Notes under the pieces: model-generated | What the model was told of the DNA's origin: nothing | Databases searched by the model: none | Seen by the model: only the letters and a program-made list of their open reading frames with translations | Translations under genes and position numbers: made by a program | DNA from: Nostoc sp. GT001 | Lineage (GTDB): Bacteria; Cyanobacteriota; Cyanobacteriia; Cyanobacteriales; Nostocaceae | Reading direction: 5' to 3' | Assembly: GCF_030382115.1 (NCBI RefSeq) | Contig: NZ_JAUDRJ010000003.1 | Location: 2,380,595 to 2,387,256, forward strand | Length of the DNA stretch: 6,662 nt | In this document: positions 1-5,769 of the stretch, piece after piece | Numbering within the stretch: the first letter of the stretch is position 1 | How the letters are laid out: each line of letters starts with the position of its first letter

Positions 1-156
1 TAGTCAAATAAGTTACCATTGACACGGAAATCACACCCAAAATCTAGCCTTGCGCGTAATAAATTAACCTGCTAAAGCAGCGAGAGTTGCAGCTAGCAGA
101 TTACCTGCATGGTTAAATGTTTAATTACAACCTATTCACCTATCTAACCCTCTTTT
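1..156 (-). pseudogene. Decayed fragment of an MFS transporter gene
   Basis: Read on the minus strand from about 156 towards 1, one frame gives GLDR*IGCN*, then TFNHAGN followed by an alanine/leucine-rich helix ending LAG*, then FITRKARFWV. Restoring single-base changes (TGA to CGA, TGT to CGT, TAA to GAA, and TAA to TAT) would give R-I-G-R-N-E-T-F-N-H-A-G-N...G-Y-F. This resembles, from memory, a conserved loop-helix segment of some MFS permeases (GRNE-x-FNHAGN). After FWV the frame hits TGA; a one-base shift continues as ISVSMVTYL, as expected for the next transmembrane helix. There are therefore four in-frame stops (reading past LAG) plus a probable frameshift, so no functional protein is made from this part. 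The window edge cuts the element and more may lie to the left. The MFS assignment rests on a short motif and is moderately sure; the reading could be chance. Confidence 0.5.
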
Positions 157-170
157 TTATTAATAAATCC

Positions 171-180
171 TGATATATAT
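171..180 (+). promoter_or_regulatory. Possible extended -10 promoter of the TauE-like gene
   Basis: TG-A-TATATA resembles an extended -10 (TGnTATAAT). It would place transcription start near 186, giving a 30-nt leader that contains the Shine-Dalgarno AGGA at 207-210. No good -35 is visible, which is tolerable for an extended -10. The region is AT-rich, so a chance match is possible. Confidence 0.3.
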
Positions 181-215
181 AGCTTTGACGAGAAAAGCAC
201 CTAAGCAGGAAATTA

Positions 216-1073
216 ATGAAAAAGAATAATTCGTCTGCACTAAAGCCTACAACTACAAGCTTGCAAGTTCGTCGTTTCCGATTATCCTTTCTCTACGCCG
301 TGCCAATTGGGGTATTAGGCGGGCTGATTGGCTTAGGAGGTGCAGAGTTTCGACTGCCAGTCCTGGCTGGCACATTGAACTATTCAGTGCGGCAGGCCAT
401 ACCTTTGAACCTAGCTGTCAGCTTGATTACGATCGCTGCTTCTCTGACAATCCGGGGCAGTACACTTTCTTTGAGTCAAGTTATTCCATTACTTCCTGTG
501 GTTTTCTCCTTGATAACTGGAGCGGTTATCACAGCCTTTTTCGGGGCAGCGATCGCAGGAAGGCTCTCAAACGAACAGCTTGAGCGCATCATCTTAATGT
601 TATTAGTAGTGATTGGTATTGCCCTAATAGTCGAGGGTTTTCTACCTCAACAAATACCAGCTTTTTTACCGCCTGCTTTAAGTTGGCGTATTCCAGCAGG
701 TATTTTATTTGGTCTAGCAATTGGGCTGGTAAGCAGTTTACTTGGGGTTGCAGGGGGTGAAGTGATCATCCCAACACTTGTTTTTGCTTTTGGTGCAGAT
801 ATTAAAACAGCAGGTACAGCCAGTCTTATCGTTAGCTTACCAACTGTACTAGTAGGGGTTATCAAATATGCTAGTCGAGGTGCATTTGCAGATCGTACAC
901 TCTTGGGCAATACTATAGCGCCGATGGGAGTTGGCTCGGTGATTGGAGCCATAATCGGAGGAATGCTTGTCGGTATTGTTCCACCAAGGATACTAAAGGT
1001 AACACTAGGGATAATTTTGAATATATCGGCGTTTCGGGTCTTTCACAAAGTAAAGTCTTCTAATGGGAAATAA
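216..1073 (+). CDS. TauE/SafE family membrane permease (sulfite-exporter-like)
   Basis: This is a 285-residue polytopic inner-membrane protein of the TauE/SafE (former DUF81) family, whose characterised members move sulfur-containing or organic anions such as sulfite, sulfoacetate or taurine-derived products. The family's internal duplication is visible. The first half begins with a helix carrying GGLIGLGGAEFRLP (residues about 35-48). The second half has the related GLVSSLLGVAGGEVIIP (170-186). Each is followed by an NLAVSLI or TASLIVSLP helix. About eight hydrophobic segments can be drawn, after a polar N-terminus of about 20 residues; the length is normal for the family. ATG 216 is supported by AGGA five bases upstream. 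The usual third glycine of the first GxGGG motif is replaced by Ala-Glu (GGAEFRLP). Substrate cannot be told from sequence. The gene is monocistronic: degraded DNA lies behind it and a terminator follows. Confidence 0.88.
   Translation: MKKNNSSALKPTTTSLQVRRFRLSFLYAVPIGVLGGLIGLGGAEFRLPVLAGTLNYSVRQAIPLNLAVSLITIAASLTIRGSTLSLSQVIPLLPVVFSLITGAVITAFFGAAIAGRLSNEQLERIILMLLVVIGIALIVEGFLPQQIPAFLPPALSWRIPAGILFGLAIGLVSSLLGVAGGEVIIPTLVFAFGADIKTAGTASLIVSLPTVLVGVIKYASRGAFADRTLLGNTIAPMGVGSVIGAIIGGMLVGIVPPRILKVTLGIILNISAFRVFHKVKSSNGK
549..556. repeat. HIP1 octamer GCGATCGC (one of five)
   Basis: Perfect HIP1 palindromes occur at 549-556, 2607-2614, 4828-4835, 4957-4964 and 6216-6223, all inside coding sequence. 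About one per 1.3 kb is far above chance for AT-rich DNA. HIP1 enrichment is characteristic of many cyanobacterial genomes and is the main taxonomic clue here. Confidence 0.9.
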
Positions 1074-1132
1074 CAAAGCTTTTCAGATTTTGATTGCACT
1101 TTTTGTGTAGATATCGGCCACAATGCCCATAA

Positions 1133-1190
1133 GAAACCCCCTCTGCTTTTACCATAGTAAAGTGATTACAGCGCAGAGGGGTTTCATTTA
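1133..1190 (+). terminator. Rho-independent-like terminator of the TauE-like gene
   Basis: GAAACCCCCTCTGC (1133-1146) pairs with GCAGAGGGGTTTC (1173-1185) through a 13-bp stem with one bulged C. The 26-nt loop can form a small inner stem (TTTAC 1148-1152 with GTAAA 1157-1161). A T-rich stretch follows at 1186-1195. It lies 60 bp after the stop codon. There is no T-rich tail on the other side, so it serves the plus strand and separates this gene from the convergent pentapeptide gene. Confidence 0.75.
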
Positions 1191-1208
1191 TTTTAATATT
1201 TTTGTAGA

Positions 1209-1265
1209 GGCAGGTTTTAAGGATAATTCTCGCAAAAAACTAGTTTATTTGATTTAAAACCCGCC
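1209..1265. repeat. 57-bp inverted-repeat element, possible minus-strand terminator
   Basis: GGCAGGTTTTAA (1209-1220) and TTAAAACCCGCC (1254-1265) are inverted repeats matching at 11 of 12 positions around a 33-nt AT-rich centre. In minus-strand RNA the mismatch becomes a G-U pair, so the stem is complete. It lies 45 bp after the stop of the pentapeptide gene but has no clean T-run, so a terminator role is uncertain. Its form suits a small dispersed cyanobacterial palindromic repeat; copy number cannot be judged from this window. Confidence 0.45.
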
Positions 1266-1309
1266 AAAACCTATGTTGTATTGATTTTTACCTGTGTACT
1301 CAGTTGGGT

Positions 1310-1765
1310 CTATTTCCAATCGGGAATTTGAGCGTCTTCTCCACCAATCCCAATTCCAGTGTTAAATATTTCCGCATCAGTAAGATTTAGATCGTTCATT
1401 GATGCTTGATACACATTAGAATCGTGAATTGTAGCACGAGTAAAATTTACTCCGTTGAGATTAACTTGCTTCAAATTCACATTGGTTACATAAGCAGATG
1501 TTAGGTTAGCACCTGCCAAGTTTGCACCAGTTAAGTCAGCACCTTCGAGGTTAGCTCCTACAAGGTTAGCTCCTTGGAGTTTCGAGCCTCTCAAATCAGC
1601 ACCAATCAAATGAGCGCCACTGAGGTTAGCTCCTGATAGATCGCACTTAACACATTCCCCAGTTGAAAGCAGCTTTTGTAAATCCTGTGGATTCTCAGCT
1701 CTAACCGAGCTAGCAAAAAATAGGGGAGTTGCTAAGGCAATGGCCGCTAATAGCTGGAGTTTCAT
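1310..1765 (-). CDS. Exported pentapeptide-repeat protein
   Basis: This 151-residue protein begins with a Sec signal peptide: MKLQ, a hydrophobic run (residues 5-20), and a likely cleavage after VRA (21-23). A short N-terminal segment of the mature protein contains C38-x-x-C41. Then come about 19 tandem pentapeptides of the A(D/N)LxG type (42-136), with leucine at the centre of nearly every one, e.g. NLEGA and DLTGA, becoming less regular from YVTNV (about residue 92) on. The repeats should fold as a right-handed quadrilateral beta-helix. The tail holds a GIGIGG stretch and ends in PDWK. The cell location should be periplasm or thylakoid lumen. Such proteins are abundant in cyanobacteria and most have no known function; nothing ties this one to gyrase-inhibiting Qnr-type members. 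ATG 1765 is well supported: AAGGGGGA lies just upstream, and this start gives an intact signal peptide. It appears monocistronic. Confidence 0.9.
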   Translation of the reverse strand: MKLQLLAAIALATPLFFASSVRAENPQDLQKLLSTGECVKCDLSGANLSGAHLIGADLRGSKLQGANLVGANLEGADLTGANLAGANLTSAYVTNVNLKQVNLNGVNFTRATIHDSNVYQASMNDLNLTDAEIFNTGIGIGGEDAQIPDWK

Positions 1766-1816
1766 AATTTTCCCCCTTAATAATCAAGTTGCGTCCGTTC
1801 TGTCCCTCACAGCTCT

Positions 1817-1844
1817 ATTATCTCACTAAACTTCGTGAGGTCAA
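1817..1844 (-). promoter_or_regulatory. Sigma-70-type promoter of the pentapeptide gene
   Basis: On the minus strand, TTGACC (1839-1844) and GATAAT (1817-1822) are separated by 16 bp, each matching five of six consensus bases. The start would be near 1810, leaving a leader of about 45 nt. An inverted repeat CTCAC (1822-1826) / GTGAG (1835-1839) fills the spacer and could be an operator. Confidence 0.55.
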
Positions 1845-1880
1845 TCTCTCTTGTGACAATCTATCTCCTGACAAGTTAAT

Positions 1881-1896
1881 TGTGATCTGAAACACA
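1881..1896 (-). promoter_or_regulatory. CRP-like (SyCRP1-type) binding site candidate
   Basis: TGTGA-N6-ACACA matches the CRP/SyCRP1 palindrome TGTGA-N6-TCACA at nine of ten defined bases. Its centre is about 78 bp upstream of the predicted transcription start of the exported pentapeptide gene, within the range used by class I CRP activation. A cAMP link is inference; no other CRP-like site was found here. Confidence 0.35.
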
Positions 1897-1998
1897 GATA
1901 AAAGTGATGTCAAAAATGCCATTAATTCCGATTTTTTGGCTATTTTTACCAAAAATTTCTCAAAAAATGCCAGTATTAAATTACTATTAAATCTTTTT

Positions 1999-2044
1999 AA
2001 AATAAAAAACTGGCGCTACTTCTCTATAGATAGTTAGAGAAGTA
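1999..2044 (-). terminator. Hairpin terminator of the alpha/beta hydrolase gene
   Basis: A perfect 10-bp stem, TACTTCTCTA (2017-2026) with TAGAGAAGTA (2035-2044), has an 8-nt loop. On the minus strand it is followed, after seven bases, by TTTTTTATTTT (2009-1999). It lies 27 bp beyond the stop codon. The stem shares sequence with the nested repeat at 5957-5982, so it may be a repeat copy working as a terminator. Confidence 0.55.
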
Positions 2045-2071
2045 TTTATACTTATCAATTGATGATTCAGT

Positions 2072-2935
2072 TTAATTCCTCAGAAATTCTCGCATATATT
2101 GATTAACCAATTCCGGCTGTTCTTGCTGCACCCAATGACCACAATTTGGAATGTACTTGATTTGGAAATTCCTGACATAGGCTCCGGTGTCGTCGGTTAG
2201 CTCTTTGCCGAGTGCAGGGTCATTTTCTCCCCAAATCATCAGTGTTGGCACTTTCAGAACGCCCCAATTTGGATTAAGCATTCTCTGCTGAAAAACATTC
2301 CGGTAGTAGTTCAACATTGCTGTGAGGGCACCGCGTTTTGCAGCAGCATTTTTATATGCGTCAATATCGGCTTGAGTGAAAGCACTCTTGTTAACTGCTG
2401 TACCTTTAAAAATTGTTTCAATTGCTTGGTAGCCTGAAAATTGTAAGAATAATTCTGGCATCCAGGGTAGTTGAAAAAGGAAGATATAGTAACTTCGCTG
2501 CAACTGTTGGAGAGTGCGTAACCCTTGGGCAAATTTGGCAGGATGAGGCAGGTTAAGAATAATTAATTGTTCTAACATTTCGGGGTGAGTGTATGCAAAA
2601 TTCCAAGCGATCGCACCTCCCCAATCATGTCCAACTAATACACACTTTTGGTATCCTAATCCTTTAATTACTCCCTCAATATCTTTGATAAATTCATCCA
2701 TTACATAAGCTGATTGCTCATTTGGTTTATCACTATCGTTGTAGCCACGCAAGTCAAGGGCGACGACTTTAAAGTTTTGGGCAAATTCTGGTATTTGATG
2801 CCGCCAAGAGTACCAAAACTCAGGAAACCCATGCAACATCAACATTAAAGGACCTTCACCTTGGGTAACGTAATGTAGTTTTGCCCCATTGGTAGTTATA
2901 TATTCGTGTTTACAATAAGTTTCTATTAGAGACAT
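2072..2935 (-). CDS. Alpha/beta hydrolase, epoxide-hydrolase-like
   Basis: This 287-residue cytoplasmic enzyme belongs to the alpha/beta-hydrolase fold, epoxide-hydrolase subgroup, which opens epoxides to diols. Visible in order: oxyanion-hole motif HGFPEFWYSW (residues 35-44); DLRGYNDSDKP after strand 4 (61-71); nucleophile elbow GHDWGG (102-107) with Asp104 as nucleophile; and a helical cap (about 130-220). The cap carries candidate ring-opening tyrosines in SYYIFLFQ (Tyr149/150) and LNYYR (Tyr210/211). The acid is probably Asp239 in WGENDP, and the catalytic His267 lies in CGHWVQQEQP. An Asp nucleophile with two cap tyrosines favours epoxide hydrolase over haloalkane dehalogenase; the GHDWGG elbow argues against fluoroacetate dehalogenases (GHDRG). 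The natural substrate is unknown. The start is ATG 2935 with only a weak GGA six bases upstream. The gene stands alone, divergent from the DUF1206 gene, and carries a HIP1 site. Confidence 0.88.
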   Translation of the reverse strand: MSLIETYCKHEYITTNGAKLHYVTQGEGPLMLMLHGFPEFWYSWRHQIPEFAQNFKVVALDLRGYNDSDKPNEQSAYVMDEFIKDIEGVIKGLGYQKCVLVGHDWGGAIAWNFAYTHPEMLEQLIILNLPHPAKFAQGLRTLQQLQRSYYIFLFQLPWMPELFLQFSGYQAIETIFKGTAVNKSAFTQADIDAYKNAAAKRGALTAMLNYYRNVFQQRMLNPNWGVLKVPTLMIWGENDPALGKELTDDTGAYVRNFQIKYIPNCGHWVQQEQPELVNQYMREFLRN

Positions 2936-2961
2936 AATTAATCCAAATTTAGCATTAAAAA

Positions 2962-2990
2962 ATACTAAATAATAATACTGTACTTAGCAA
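2962..2990 (-). promoter_or_regulatory. Weak promoter candidate of the hydrolase gene
   Basis: On the minus strand TTGCTA (2985-2990) and TAGTAT (2962-2967) are 17 bp apart, each matching four of six consensus bases. Transcription would start near 2955 with a leader of about 20 nt. The surroundings are AT-rich, so this is tentative. Confidence 0.25.
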
Positions 2991-3064
2991 CTGTAATATT
3001 ATTTTGAGCAGCCTCACATCTATTGAAAGACAGTATTACGATAGTGCTTTTTTGCAAAAATATT

Positions 3065-3077
3065 AGACAATTTGTCT
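3065..3077. promoter_or_regulatory. Palindromic operator candidate in the divergent region
   Basis: AGACAA-T-TTGTCT is a perfect palindrome with 6-bp arms in the 209-bp gap between the divergent hydrolase and DUF1206 genes. It touches the proposed -35 of the DUF1206 gene, where a repressor would act. A 9-bp inverted repeat (TCACATCTA 3014-3022 / TAGATGTGA 3083-3091) brackets it. No regulator is identified. Confidence 0.3.
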
Positions 3078-3105
3078 TGAGGTAGATGTGAATCGTGGGT
3101 AAATT
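3077..3105 (+). promoter_or_regulatory. Weak promoter candidate of the DUF1206 gene
   Basis: TTGAGG (3077-3082) and TAAATT (3100-3105) are 17 bp apart, each matching four of six consensus bases. The start would be about 3112, leaving a leader of about 33 nt. The match alone is weak. Confidence 0.3.
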
Positions 3106-3144
3106 TTGATAAAAGGTAAATAATAATAATTCTTCCCAACTACC

Positions 3145-3963
3145 ATGACACAACAGTTGACAAACCATGCTTCATTGTGGGTTGAGCGACTGGGACGATT
3201 TGGCTATCTTTCCAAAGGAGTAGTTTACGGTATCGTTGGACTACTGGCAGCACAAGTGGCTTTTGGCAGTGGTGGTAAAACAACTGATACCCAAGGTGCT
3301 CTCCAAACAATCGTTAACCAACCATTTGGTCAATTTTTGCTGGCTTTAGTTGCAATTGGCTTGATTGGATACGTAATCTGGCGTTTTGTACAGGCAATTA
3401 AAGACCCAGAAAATAAAGGTAATGATGCCAAAGGTTTAGCAATACGAATTGGTTACGCAGTTAATGGCTTGATTTATGCAAGTTTAGCCTTAAGTGCTGT
3501 ACAAATCGTTATGGGTACAGGCAGCGGTAAAAATAGTAGTGATTCTACTGAAGATTCGACAGCACGTTTGCTTTCTCAACCCTTTGGTGAATGGTTAGTT
3601 GGAACTGTGGGGGCGTTTGTAATTGCTCTAGGTTTCTATCAGTTTTATCAAGCTTTTAGTGGCAAATTTCGTAAAGAACTCAATTTAACTGAATTAAGCA
3701 ACACAGAAGCCCAATGGGTAATGAGGATTTCCAGATTTGGTTTAGCAGCACGGGGTATAGTATTTTGTATTATCGGTTGGTTTTTAATTGAAGCTGCAAG
3801 ACAATCAAACGCCGCTACCGCTGAAGGTTTGGATGAAGTATTACAGACGCTAGCGCAACAGCCTAATGGAGCATGGCTTTTGGGTATTGTGGCACTAGGT
3901 TTAGTTGCCTATGGGATTTACACAATAATACAGGCGCGGTATCGTCGGCTAGTCAATGTTTAG
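3145..3963 (+). CDS. DUF1206 membrane protein with three repeats
   Basis: This 272-residue integral membrane protein consists of three DUF1206 units of two transmembrane helices each. Unit 1 spans residues about 12-83, unit 2 about 97-170 and unit 3 about 191-264. Each unit starts with a basic/aromatic stretch before the first helix: ERLGRFGYLSKGVVYG, IRIGYAVNGLIYAS and SRFGLAARGIVFCI. In the middle each has a polar loop with Q-P-F/N-G before the second helix: NQPFGQFLL, SQPFGEWLV and QQPNGAWLL. It ends with a basic residue cluster. Hydrophilic loops sit at 41-60, 125-147 (Ser/Asp-rich) and 218-242. The three-unit architecture and length are typical of the family, whose function is not established; I do not assign one. 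ATG 3145 lacks a Shine-Dalgarno sequence, but the first repeat begins directly after it and no better start exists. The following gene is separated by a repeat element, so co-transcription is doubtful. Confidence 0.9.
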   Translation: MTQQLTNHASLWVERLGRFGYLSKGVVYGIVGLLAAQVAFGSGGKTTDTQGALQTIVNQPFGQFLLALVAIGLIGYVIWRFVQAIKDPENKGNDAKGLAIRIGYAVNGLIYASLALSAVQIVMGTGSGKNSSDSTEDSTARLLSQPFGEWLVGTVGAFVIALGFYQFYQAFSGKFRKELNLTELSNTEAQWVMRISRFGLAARGIVFCIIGWFLIEAARQSNAATAEGLDEVLQTLAQQPNGAWLLGIVALGLVAYGIYTIIQARYRRLVNV

Positions 3964-3997
3964 ATGGTGCAGTGTCGAGAATTTCAATTTATCAAAC

Positions 3998-4132
3998 AGA
4001 ATTCAGGAGTCAGAATTCAGTTGGGTATTCTGTACGATTGGCGGACGAATAATCGGGTTTAAAACCCCTACAAAACAAGAAAATTTAGTCTACTAATTGA
4101 TTCGGACTCCTGAATTGTGACTCCTGAATTCT
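3998..4132. repeat. 135-bp MITE-like element with 23-bp terminal inverted repeats
   Basis: The ends 3998-4020 and 4110-4132 are inverted copies matching at 22 of 23 positions. Each is built from overlapping GAATTC/CAGGAGTC modules; on the right the module ACTCCTGAATT is doubled in tandem (4106-4116 and 4120-4130). The interior has a palindrome GGGTTT-A-AAACCC (4055-4067). No ORF is present, so movement would depend on a transposase elsewhere. It fills most of the 180-bp gap between the DUF1206 gene and the glycosylhydrolase, ending 11 bp before the ATG of the latter. The terminal sequences look like modules repeated in Nostoc-type genomes, but this is from memory. Confidence 0.7.
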
Positions 4133-4143
4133 TCTTCAAAGAA

Positions 4144-5298
4144 ATGGCAATAATAGAAACCCGTGGTATTTGGCTGACTACTACTGATAGTAAGGTTCTC
4201 AGGTCAAAGCAAGGCATTGCTGAGGCGATGGATTTGCTCGCCGAAACGGGATTTAATGTGGTGTTTCCCGTTGTTTGGAATAAGGCAGTAACTTTATATC
4301 CTAGTCAAATAATGCAGCAGACATTTGGAGTCGAAATTGACCCGATGTCTGTAGACCGTGACCCTTTAGAAGAGGTGGTAGTTGAGGCGCGGCGAGTTGG
4401 GTTGAAAGTCATTCCTTGGTTTGAATACGGTTTTGCCAGTTCCTACAATTTGAATGGTGGTGTACTTTTACAGAAAAAACCGGAATGGGCTGCACGTGAT
4501 TGTAACGGCAACTTACTGAAGAAAAACGGCTTTGAGTGGTTGAATGCCCTCGATGCACAGGTGCAAGAATTCTTGTTGAACTTGGTACTGGAAGTTGTAA
4601 AGAATTATGATGTGGATGGTGTTCAAGGAGACGATCGCTTGCCAGCATTACCCTCTGAAGGTGGCTATGATGAGGGAACTGTCAGCCGCTATTGCCAGGA
4701 ATTTAATCGCAATCCACCACAGAACCACAAGGATAGGCAATGGTTACAGTGGCGTGCAGATATTCTCAGTGAGTTTTTGGCGCGTCTCTACCAGGAAGTG
4801 AAAGCGGTGAATCCTAATTTATTAGTAGCGATCGCACCTAATATCTATGATTGGGCATTCCAGGAATATCTGCAAGATTCACCCACATGGCTGAAGCGGG
4901 GAATTGTTGATATGATTCAGCCGCAGATTTATCGCCGTGACTTTAGGAGTTACGCTGCGATCGCTGATAAACTGGTAAACCAGCAGTTCACAGATGCGAT
5001 ACTGCCCAAGTTAGCACCAGGAATACTGATGAAGCTTGGCTCTTACTGTATTAGTTCAGAATATCTGGTGCAGGCAATTGAATACAATCGTCAACTTGGC
5101 ATTCAAGGAGAGGTATTCTTTTTTTACGAAGGTTTGCGCGAAAATAATAATACCCTAGCTAAAGTTTTGCGAAATGGGCCTTACGCTAAATCTGCATCAT
5201 TTCCCACTCTGTCAGATTTGAGTGCGGGTGGTGTGAGTCACAAGAAAACATCTTCTATTTGGCCAGGGTTGCAAAGGGTGTTAAAAAAGATTTTTTAA
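4144..5298 (+). CDS. Family 10-like glycosylhydrolase (DUF187/GHL10 type)
   Basis: This 384-residue protein has the (beta/alpha)8-barrel look of the glycosylhydrolase-like 10 (DUF187, YngK-like) family, believed to act on polysaccharides. Counting from ATG 4144, landmarks are: strand 1 ETRGIWLTT (5-13); FNVVFPVVWNKAVTLYPS (37-54); LKVIPWFEYGFA (87-98) with a candidate acidic residue Glu94; VDGVQGDDRL (157-166) with the Asp163/Asp164 pair at the usual catalytic strand; WRADILSEFL (203-212); LVAIAPNIYDWA (227-238); VDMIQPQIYRRD (255-266); and a final strand GEVFFFYEGL (322-331). The C-terminal 50 residues are polar and basic. Most relatives have a signal peptide; none is visible here, so it is probably cytoplasmic. 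A GTG at 4117 would add nine residues, but five come from the repeat end, so I prefer ATG 4144. That start has no clear Shine-Dalgarno sequence. Substrate is unknown. It lies 12 bp upstream of the DUF2358 gene. Confidence 0.85.
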   Translation: MAIIETRGIWLTTTDSKVLRSKQGIAEAMDLLAETGFNVVFPVVWNKAVTLYPSQIMQQTFGVEIDPMSVDRDPLEEVVVEARRVGLKVIPWFEYGFASSYNLNGGVLLQKKPEWAARDCNGNLLKKNGFEWLNALDAQVQEFLLNLVLEVVKNYDVDGVQGDDRLPALPSEGGYDEGTVSRYCQEFNRNPPQNHKDRQWLQWRADILSEFLARLYQEVKAVNPNLLVAIAPNIYDWAFQEYLQDSPTWLKRGIVDMIQPQIYRRDFRSYAAIADKLVNQQFTDAILPKLAPGILMKLGSYCISSEYLVQAIEYNRQLGIQGEVFFFYEGLRENNNTLAKVLRNGPYAKSASFPTLSDLSAGGVSHKKTSSIWPGLQRVLKKIF

Positions 5299-5310
5299 GG
5301 GAAAAGGCGC

Positions 5311-5739
5311 GTGGAATCTCAATTTTCGGTGGAACATGTAATTAAGACTTTAAAAGAGGATTTACCGACACTTTTTGAAAAAGATATTTCATATCAAATT
5401 TATACACAGGATATCTATTTTCAAGATCCGGTGAATACATTCAAATACAAATTTAATTATCGCATTATATTTTGGACTTTACGATTTCACGCTCGGCTAT
5501 TTTTTACCCAAATTCACTTTGATGTACATGAGGTTTATCAGTCAGCCGAAGACACGATTTTAGCAAAGTGGACGGTGCGGGGAGTGTTGCGCGTTCCCTG
5601 GAAAGCAGGGTTGCTTTTTAATGGCTATTCAACATATAAACTCAATCAAGATAATTTGATATACGAGCATATCGACACCTGGGATAGAAAGCCAGGGGAG
5701 ATTTTACGGCAGTTTTGGCAAAGGGAAGGAGATAGTTAG
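5311..5739 (+). CDS. DUF2358 family protein
   Basis: This 142-residue protein matches the DUF2358 pattern known from cyanobacteria and plastid-bearing plants. Landmarks: an N-terminal helix with LKEDLPTLFEKDISYQIY (residues 14-31); the conserved DIYFQDPVNTFKYKFNY (34-50); a middle segment with WTLRFHARLFF (55-65); then the antiparallel strands AKWTVRGVLRVPWKAGLLFNG (85-105), YKLNQDNLIYEH (109-120) and IDTWDRKPGEI (121-131). Layout and length fit an NTF2/SnoaL-like cone fold. No molecular role is established for the family. There is no signal peptide or membrane helix, so it is probably soluble. The start is GTG 5311 with purine-rich AAGGGAAAAGG (5297-5307) directly upstream; no in-frame ATG lies nearby. 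The 12-bp gap after the glycosylhydrolase stop indicates one transcript. Confidence 0.85.
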   Translation: MESQFSVEHVIKTLKEDLPTLFEKDISYQIYTQDIYFQDPVNTFKYKFNYRIIFWTLRFHARLFFTQIHFDVHEVYQSAEDTILAKWTVRGVLRVPWKAGLLFNGYSTYKLNQDNLIYEHIDTWDRKPGEILRQFWQREGDS

Positions 5740-5769
5740 TCAGCTATTATATAGCGGTTCTCAGTTGAG

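Noticed and set aside
647..952. Minus-strand frame of 101 codons
   Set aside because: It is the shadow of the TauE-like gene; low-complexity Pro/Thr/Ala composition and no start signal.
1310..1765. Pentapeptide protein as a Qnr-like gyrase-protecting factor
   Set aside because: It has a signal peptide and only about 19 repeats, so an exported location makes a gyrase role unlikely.
2072..2935. Haloalkane or fluoroacetate dehalogenase
   Set aside because: Two cap tyrosine candidates and the GHDWGG elbow fit epoxide hydrolases better; fluoroacetate dehalogenases have GHDRG.
2965..3168. Minus-strand frame of 67 codons
   Set aside because: It lies in the AT-rich divergent control region and overlaps the DUF1206 start; composition is not protein-like.
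4117..4143. GTG start giving a 393-residue glycosylhydrolase
   Set aside because: The first codons lie in the terminal inverted repeat of the 3998-4132 element and the family's first barrel strand starts right after ATG 4144.
4409..4801. Frames of 79 (minus) and 64 (plus) codons
   Set aside because: Both lie inside the well-supported glycosylhydrolase gene and have no independent motif or start signal.
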